Assembly (NCBI GenBank): GCA_934486755.1
Contig: CAKSQT010000029.1
Location: 1 to 20,840, forward strand
Direction of reading: 5' to 3'
DNA: 20,840 nt
Origin: an uncultured Eubacteriales bacterium
GTDB lineage: Bacteria > Bacillota > Clostridia > Oscillospirales > Acutalibacteraceae
The translations under genes were made by a program, and so were the position numbers. The notes beneath the pieces are model-generated. The model saw only the letters and a list, made by a program, of their open reading frames with translations, ran no database searches and was not told where the DNA came from. Below, piece after piece: positions 20,812-20,840 of the stretch (positions are counted from its first letter, which is position 1; every line of letters begins with the position of its first letter).

Positions 20812-20840
20812 AATCAGGCGCCTTTGAGAGAGGGCAGCGG

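Noticed and set aside
20815..20840. T-box or SAM-I riboswitch start
   Set aside because: AGAGAG(G) alone is too little, and it lies too close to the predicted transcript start for a T-box stem I. The sequence ends before a decision is possible.

Overview
The window is the chromosomal replication-origin region of a spore-forming, low-to-moderate GC Firmicute, most likely a member of class Clostridia (Oscillospirales/Ruminococcaceae-like; the rank below class is inference). The evidence is the classic order dnaA-dnaN-yaaA-recF-remB-gyrB-gyrA, three sporulation-type genes (gpr, a SpoVB-like flippase, spoVAE), and a soj-spo0J (parAB) pair with two perfect parS sites.

Layout: (1) 1-305, minus strand: start of the germination protease gene gpr, cut by the window edge and divergent from dnaA. 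(2) 306-2001: oriC. A sigma-A promoter and an AT-rich stretch precede dnaA. The 216-bp dnaA-dnaN spacer has no consensus DnaA box, but holds four copies of TTTTCAAC, a long imperfect inverted repeat, and a GC cluster plus DnaA-trio-like element just before dnaN. (3) 2002-9195: tightly packed dnaN, yaaA, recF, remB, gyrB, gyrA, several overlapping by 1-4 bases, then a hairpin. (4) 9260-11548: CAAX-family membrane protease, an unknown membrane protein, and the tRNA adenosine deaminase tadA, closed by a strong terminator. (5) 11620-13673: a small XRE regulator, a divergently promoted apparent structured RNA of about 145 nt, and a convergent SpoVB-like flippase. (6) 13807-16943: rarA with two PH-domain (YdbS/YdbT-type) membrane proteins as one operon, driven by a near-consensus promoter next to a 14-bp palindrome. 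(7) 16967-19213: parS, spoVAE, terminator, promoter, parS, soj, spo0J. (8) 19255-20840: a DMT-family transporter, a bidirectional terminator, a second XRE regulator divergent from a 51-aa zinc-ribbon-like protein with a palindromic operator between them, and finally a very strong promoter (rRNA-like) running off the window.

Together the genes cover initiation (DnaA at oriC), elongation (clamp), repair and fork restart (RecF, RarA), supercoiling (gyrase) and origin segregation (Soj/Spo0J/parS), with sporulation genes interspersed. The least explained items are the oriC box set, the apparent ncRNA at 11992-12136, and the XRE/zinc-ribbon pair at the right end. No CRISPR array, insertion sequence, prophage, tRNA or rRNA gene was recognised.
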